Positions 59,491-64,000 of a stretch of DNA of 64,000 nucleotides are shown here, one piece after another. Position numbers and translations under genes: made by a program. This DNA comes from Streptosporangiaceae bacterium NEAU-GS5 (GTDB taxonomy: Bacteria > Actinomycetota > Actinomycetes > Streptosporangiales > Streptosporangiaceae), in the NCBI GenBank assembly GCA_017592665.1, contig JAGFNW010000019.1, forward strand, positions 123,443-187,442. The letters are read 5' to 3'. The notes beneath the pieces were generated by a model that did no database searches, was not told the origin of the DNA, and saw only the letters and a list, made by a program, of their open reading frames with translations. Position 1 is the first letter of the stretch; each line of letters starts with the position of its first letter.

Positions 59491-59877
59491 ATGAACCCTG
59501 TGAACCCCGAGCGGCTCAGCGTCGAGTTCCACTCGGCTCCATATGGGCTGGCCATGTCCGTGTCCGGTGATCTCGACGCCGGCACGGCGGGCGCGTTCCG
59601 ACGCCAGGCCGACGGCCTCTCCATGGGCGACGGCCCGCTCTATGTGCTGCTCGACCTGACCGGCCTGTCCTTCTGCGACTCCTCCGGCCTCAGCGCCCTG
59701 ATCGGGCTGTGGCGGCGGGTGATGGAGACGTCCGGCCTGCTGGCCCTGACCGGCGCGCACGGCGTGGCGGCCCGCATCCTCCACACGACCGCCATGCACC
59801 AGGTGTTCCGGCTCTACCCTTCTCAGGAGGAGGCGATCGCGGCTCTCACCAGCGCCCAGCCGCCCACTCCCGCCTAG
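59491..59877 (+). CDS. STAS-domain anti-anti-sigma protein (second copy)
   Basis: 128 residues, also a lone STAS domain with the Ser in FCDSSGLSAL. ATG with GGAGG seven bases upstream. Its sequence is clearly related to, but diverged from, the preceding STAS protein. The upstream region shares the motif CCAC-n-TGGCA with the other STAS gene. Its TAG stop overlaps the convergent LAL gene through CTAG. Confidence 0.88.
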   Translation: MNPVNPERLSVEFHSAPYGLAMSVSGDLDAGTAGAFRRQADGLSMGDGPLYVLLDLTGLSFCDSSGLSALIGLWRRVMETSGLLALTGAHGVAARILHTTAMHQVFRLYPSQEEAIAALTSAQPPTPA

Positions 59878-62648
59878 CCGCCGCCGGGCGTCTCCCCGGC
59901 CGAGATCATCGTCATGACCAGCGCCGTACGCGACGGGATTCCCAGCTTGGCGTAGATGTTGCCGAGGTGGTATTCGATCGTCTTCACGCTCAGCATCATC
60001 TGGCGGGCGACCTGTTTGTTGCTCAGGCCGCCGAGCACGTGCCGCGCGACCGCGTGCTCCTGCGACGTCAGCGTCTCGTCCCAGCGCCCGGCGGGCCGCT
60101 GCCCGGCCGCGCCCACGCCTGGGCCGCAGGCGGTCAGCTCCCGCTCGCACCTTTCCACGTACGGCCGGGCGCCCAGCCGCGCCATGAGCCGCCGGGCGGC
60201 GGCGAGCCGGGTCGCGGCGGCCGACCGCTGGCCGACGCGGCGCAGGAACCCCCCGTACGCCAGCTGGATCTTGGCCAGTTCGAACGGCATCGGCACGTGG
60301 GCCAGGCATTCGAGGGCGTGCTCGAACGCGTCGACGGCGTCGGCCGTGCGGCCCCGCGCCGCGTACAGATTGCCGCGCCCCCGGGCCGCCGCGGCCAGCG
60401 CCGACCGGCGGTCCCGCGCCCCGGCGAGCTTCTCCAGGAAATCCAGCACGGCCTCGGCCTCCTCCAGGCGGCCGAGCGTCACGTACGCGTCGGCGAGCAG
60501 GTCGGCCCAGGGGACGACGCCGGGCTCGTGCACGCACGTGGCGGCGTCCCGCAGCTCCGCGAACGGCGACAGCGCGGCGACCACGCCGTCCGGGTCGCCG
60601 AGGGCGGTCGCGATCGAGGCCTCCGCCAGCGCGATGTAGGCGCCGCAGGCGACGCTCGGCGTGCGGCGCAGCGCGCGCTCCAGGTGGGTCCGGGCGTCCG
60701 GGATGTCGCCACGCGCCGCCAGCGGGAGCGCCAAAGTGGCGTGGACGTACGGCGACAGCCACGACTGCTCGGAGTCCTCCTCCACGGAGATCACGGTCGT
60801 GCCCAGCGCGAGGGCCTCATCCCAGCGCCCGAGCCGGAACTCCGCCTGGCACAGCAGCCCGGTCGCCAGCAGCCGGTTCGGCACCGACATTGCGCCACCG
60901 GCCGACAGCACCCCCGCGAGGTCGGCGCGGGCGGCCTCCAGGTCGTCCGACCACGTGTACATGGCACCACGCGCCACCAGCGAGTCGAGCTGGGCGGCCG
61001 AGGCCGTGGCCGCGTCCGGAAGGCGGCCCGCCAGCTCGAGCGCCAGCTCGACGTCGCCCGACAGGTAGAGGGTGACGAGGTAGTAGTAGTGCAGCAGTTC
61101 GGCGCCCGGCTGATGCTCATCCAGCTCGAGGGCGTGGCGCGACCAGCGCAGGGCCTCGTCCGCGCGGTCCTCCATCACGGCCAGCAGCGACAGGTGGCCG
61201 GCGATCCGCCCGGCGAGCGTGGGATCGCGGGTCGCGTCGCACCGCCGCCACGCGGCCTCCATGAGGATCAGCCCGCGGCGCACGTCCCCCCGCGCCGCCG
61301 ACAGCGCGCCCTGGATGAAGGCGCAGGTGACCGGGTCGGTTTCGGCGCCGGCCGCGAACTCGGCGGCCCGCGCCGTCAGCCCCGCCTGCAGCAGCGCGTG
61401 CACGGCCTCCGCGCCCAGGCGCGCCCGTGCCCGGCCGGGGGCCGTCATGTCGTAGGCGTGGGTGAAGTGCGCGGCCGCGCTCTCCCAGCAGCCGAGCTCG
61501 GCCTGCCGCCGGGCGAAGCCGGCCACCTCGGCCGCGAGCGCGGCGTCCGGCCGGTCGGCCGCGGCGCGGATGCGGTGCTGGATGCGCGTGGGCTCGTCCG
61601 TGACCAGCGCGGCGGCCTCCAGATGCGCCCGGGTCCGCTCGTACGGCCGCAGCGCCTGGTAGACGGCGGCCCTCGTGAGCGGATGCGGGAAGGCCACCCG
61701 CAGGTCGCCCGTGACGAACCCGCACGTCAGCAGCCCGTGGGCGACGGCGCCGTCCAGCGCGGCGGCCCTGTCCCGCGTGCCGGCGAGCAGCACGGCGTGC
61801 CGCGCCGAGCAGGACTCGCCGAGCACGCTCGCGGCCCGGACCAGGTCACGGGCCTCGGCAGGGCAGGCGGCCAGGCGCGCCATGACCTCCTGGGCGTACG
61901 CGGCGGGCGCCGGGAGATCGGCGACGGGGTCGGCCAGCGTCGCCGCGGAGGTCTGGCGCAGCGTGGCCCGGAAGTAGAGCGGATTGCCGTCCGTATGCGC
62001 GCACAGGCGGGCCGCCGCGGTCGTGGTCAGCGGCCCGGCGCCGAGGCCGGCCGCGAGGGTCCGCAGCTCGGCGACGCTCAGCCCGCGGAGCGCGAACTGC
62101 GTCGCCGCGTCCCTGGACAGCAGGCGGCGCAGCCCGCCGGGCATCCTGGTCGCCGCGAGGTCGCGGGTCACCACGACCGTGAGCACCTGGTCGGCCCGCA
62201 TCCGGCGCAGCGCGAAGGTCAGCGCCCCGAGCGACGGCCCGTCCGCCCAGTCGACGTCGTCGATCACCAGCGCGACCGGCCCCCGGTCCTGCAGCTCGCC
62301 GAGCACGCCGAGGAGCGCCGCGCCGACCGCGAGCGGATCGCCGTCCGAGCGCGCCCGTGCCGGGCAGGCCGCCTGCGCCAGCAGCTGCCCCACCACCCCG
62401 TACGGCAGGGCCGTCTCCAGCTCCTCCCCGCTGGCCCACAGCACCCGGACGTCCGGGGCAAGGGACAGGGCGCGCCGCACGAGAGCCGTCTTCCCGATGC
62501 CCGAAGGGCCCTCGACCAGGACAAGCCGCGGCCGTCCGCGCCGCACCCGATCGAGCTCGGCCGCCAGCGCGGCCAATTCGCCGGCCCGCCCGACGAACCC
62601 CCCTGTCTCGATGTTCTCCACGCCGAAGTTCTCACCGAGGTTCTCCAC
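59874..62648 (-). CDS. LAL-type LuxR regulator (large ATP-binding)
   Basis: 924 residues. An N-terminal AAA-like ATPase (P-loop GPSGIGKT 47-54, VALVIDDVDWADGPSL), a long TPR-like centre and a C-terminal LuxR HTH (LTSQEHAVARHVLGGLSNKQVARQMMLSVKTIEYHLGNIY). This is the MalT/LAL architecture. GTG at 62648. Its target is not shown; the nearest gene on the same strand is the lipoprotein peptidase 78 bp upstream. Confidence 0.92.
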   Translation of the reverse strand: MENLGENFGVENIETGGFVGRAGELAALAAELDRVRRGRPRLVLVEGPSGIGKTALVRRALSLAPDVRVLWASGEELETALPYGVVGQLLAQAACPARARSDGDPLAVGAALLGVLGELQDRGPVALVIDDVDWADGPSLGALTFALRRMRADQVLTVVVTRDLAATRMPGGLRRLLSRDAATQFALRGLSVAELRTLAAGLGAGPLTTTAAARLCAHTDGNPLYFRATLRQTSAATLADPVADLPAPAAYAQEVMARLAACPAEARDLVRAASVLGESCSARHAVLLAGTRDRAAALDGAVAHGLLTCGFVTGDLRVAFPHPLTRAAVYQALRPYERTRAHLEAAALVTDEPTRIQHRIRAAADRPDAALAAEVAGFARRQAELGCWESAAAHFTHAYDMTAPGRARARLGAEAVHALLQAGLTARAAEFAAGAETDPVTCAFIQGALSAARGDVRRGLILMEAAWRRCDATRDPTLAGRIAGHLSLLAVMEDRADEALRWSRHALELDEHQPGAELLHYYYLVTLYLSGDVELALELAGRLPDAATASAAQLDSLVARGAMYTWSDDLEAARADLAGVLSAGGAMSVPNRLLATGLLCQAEFRLGRWDEALALGTTVISVEEDSEQSWLSPYVHATLALPLAARGDIPDARTHLERALRRTPSVACGAYIALAEASIATALGDPDGVVAALSPFAELRDAATCVHEPGVVPWADLLADAYVTLGRLEEAEAVLDFLEKLAGARDRRSALAAAARGRGNLYAARGRTADAVDAFEHALECLAHVPMPFELAKIQLAYGGFLRRVGQRSAAATRLAAARRLMARLGARPYVERCERELTACGPGVGAAGQRPAGRWDETLTSQEHAVARHVLGGLSNKQVARQMMLSVKTIEYHLGNIYAKLGIPSRTALVMTMISAGETPGGG

Positions 62649-62726
62649 GACGAATAAGAGGGGCGGCCCCTCTTTCCTGATACATGTCAGGCTCGCGGCG
62701 TCCGCACCCGGACAGGCCGGATGCGG

Positions 62727-63665
62727 CTACGTGACGTCCTTCTTGGCGGCCGTCCAGGTGTTGCAGGTCCGCGGGCTGCCGGAGTCGTAGCCGCGCTTCA
62801 GCCAGCGCAGCTGGGTGGCCAGCTCACCGTGGTCGAGCCGCCACTTCTTGTCCTGCTCGCCGATGTAGTCGTCGGCGAACTCCCTCCATGGGGCCATCGC
62901 CGATCCCATCCCCCTGGCCGCGACACCGGCCAGGCACTCGGCCTGCAGTTCCAGCCGGCGGCTGGCCAGGTCCTCCTGCGCCTTGGTCGTGGAGTCGGAG
63001 TACAGGCGTGTCTCGTAGTCGAGGATGTAGCTCATGTTCTGCACGTGATGGCCGTATTCGTGGGCGGTCAGCTCGGCCAGCCACGCCGTCGACCACGGCC
63101 TGCTGTACGGGGGCTCGATCAACAGGTAGTAGGTCCTGTTCGCGCCGCAGTAGGTGCCGGTGGCGTCGTCGCTCGGCATCGTCCCGCACGGGGTGCCCTT
63201 GACCTTGTGCCGCGCGTACACGCGCTCGGGCGGGGTGAAGTAGAGCCGGGCCGCGCCGAACTGCCGGCTCCAGAGCCTGTCGAGGCAGCCGGACACCGCG
63301 TCCAGATAGCGCCTGAGGGACTTCCAGCTGTCCTGCCTGGGCGCGGAGAGGCGGCAACGCGCGGCCGCCCGGCCCGTTGCGTAGAGCGGGTTCGCCTCGG
63401 CGGCCCGGCGGCCGCTCAGGGCCGAGAAGGAGGAGTCGCCCATAAGCGGCGGCATCAGCAGCGTCGGGACAGGCGACGCCGATGGCTTGACCGGCTTCGT
63501 CGGTTTCGCGGACGCTTTCGGCTTGGCCGACGCGCGTGCCGCCGGGGCAGGCGAGTGGGTGACCGCGGCGGCGCCGGCCGCCTGCGGAACGGCACGGTGA
63601 AGCGGGCCGCCCGCGCATCCGGACAACAACGCCCCAACGGCGATCAGGGGGAAGGCACGACGCAC
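62727..63665 (-). CDS. Neutral zinc metallopeptidase lipoprotein (YpfJ-like)
   Basis: 312 residues. Signal peptide with lipobox LLSGC, then a Pro/Ala/Lys/Ser-rich stalk of about 55 residues with SAKP repeats (KPKASAKPTKPVKPSASP). The catalytic domain has HEYGHH (HExxH) with a following QAECLAGVA motif, as in the zinc-binding neutral peptidase family. It probably acts at the cell surface. GTG at 63665 is the only reasonable start. Confidence 0.88.
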   Translation of the reverse strand: MRRAFPLIAVGALLSGCAGGPLHRAVPQAAGAAAVTHSPAPAARASAKPKASAKPTKPVKPSASPVPTLLMPPLMGDSSFSALSGRRAAEANPLYATGRAAARCRLSAPRQDSWKSLRRYLDAVSGCLDRLWSRQFGAARLYFTPPERVYARHKVKGTPCGTMPSDDATGTYCGANRTYYLLIEPPYSRPWSTAWLAELTAHEYGHHVQNMSYILDYETRLYSDSTTKAQEDLASRRLELQAECLAGVAARGMGSAMAPWREFADDYIGEQDKKWRLDHGELATQLRWLKRGYDSGSPRTCNTWTAAKKDVT

Positions 63666-63952
63666 GCTCGGGAAGCGTATTTACCTTTGGTCACAAGTTA
63701 GACGCTTATGTCGAACGTCTGACGCCTCTTAGTGGGCCTCTGACGGGTATTTGATGGGATCGGCGGCATTCACGGCCGTCCGGTGTGTGCTGATTACGTT
63801 GAATGCGCGTGTTGAGGCGCGGCTGCACAAGCCGCGGCCGAGCCGTTTCATCCCGGGAGCGGCCCCACAGTCCGTCTGATCTCGAACTGGCCGGGAACCG
63901 CCCACTTCCTGAGATGCGCGGCCTCACGTGCGCGTTGGGTTAGCAGAGAGCC
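63666..63952. other. Intergenic region before IS element
   Basis: About 285 bases without a convincing gene. It may contain the left terminal inverted repeat of the IS5-type element beginning near the right edge, but its partner lies outside the window, so the ends cannot be fixed. Confidence 0.45.
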
Positions 63953-64000
63953 ATGACCCCCCGTCGCCCGTACCCCTCGGACCTGTCCGATGCCCGCTGG
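63953..64000 (+). mobile_element. IS5-family transposase, N-terminal fragment cut by the window edge
   Basis: The last 16 codons read MTPRRPYPSDLSDARW, the characteristic start of actinobacterial IS5-type (IS4/IS5) transposases (YPSDLSDARW). GAGAG lies just upstream of the ATG. The rest of the gene and the catalytic DDE residues lie beyond the window, so intactness is unknown. Confidence 0.8.

Noticed and set aside
63706..63927. 73-codon minus-strand frame near the right edge
   Set aside because: Arg/Ser-rich with no ribosome site or family; more likely intergenic or IS end sequence.

Overview
The window is high-GC (roughly 70%) chromosomal DNA from an actinobacterium. The evidence is GC-rich third codon positions, frequent GTG/TTG starts, ATGA/GTGA stop-start overlaps, PucR, WYL, BTAD and STAND regulators, and a cobalamin locus of actinobacterial type (CobIJ fusion, CbiE/T fusion, F420-type PPOX protein, CobN with a ChlI-ChlD fusion). 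A Streptosporangiales-like host (Nonomuraea, Actinomadura and relatives) is my guess; the genus is not proven.

Left part (1-14,600). Class Ia ribonucleotide reductase genes nrdA-nrdB lie on the minus strand. Upstream of them are a cobalamin riboswitch, a -35/-10 promoter and two tandem NrdR-type boxes. Next come a DUF1905 protein, a CDF metal exporter with a His-rich N terminus, a gene-free block with two 17-bp tandem repeat families, a DsrE-like protein plus an ArsM-like methyltransferase, and a STAND regulator with its HTH at the N terminus. The cobalt importer cbtB-cbtA follows, under a second cobalamin riboswitch.

Cobalamin locus (10,700-28,000). Four transcription units interlock: cobF-PPOX-cobL-cobM-cobK (+), cobG-cobH-cobIJ (-), cobN (+) and cobQ-degenerate phosphatase-ChlI/D-cobO-cobB (-). 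Together they cover precorrin-2 to cobyric acid, including cobalt insertion and adenosylation. I see no cobA, cobD/cobC, cobP/U, cobS or cobT here. Only the transporter and nrdAB carry riboswitches in this window.

Middle part (28,000-44,500). This holds an amidase and a TetR regulator sharing a perfect 19-bp palindrome, a secreted M6-like metalloprotease with three internal repeats, a 49-residue secreted peptide gene, and an orphan histidine-kinase ATPase / BlaI / M56 peptidase operon with an operator inside its promoter. After these come a secreted coiled-coil protein, a BTAD regulator with DUF4242 and a two-barrel protein, a divergent FAD oxidoreductase, a TetR/membrane protein pair, and a QueC-like PP-loop protein without queuosine partners.

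Right part (44,500-64,000). A five-gene coupled operon encodes an ECF sigma factor, a zinc anti-sigma protein, an ABC ATPase and two membrane proteins. It is followed by an HSL-family hydrolase with PucR regulator and nucleotidyltransferase, a WYL regulator opposite an epoxide hydrolase, a second ECF sigma/membrane anti-sigma pair, a second STAND-LuxR regulator, a quinone oxidoreductase, two STAS proteins, a large LAL-type LuxR regulator, and a lipoprotein zinc peptidase. The first 16 codons of an IS5-type transposase run off the right edge. No rRNA, tRNA or CRISPR array was recognised.
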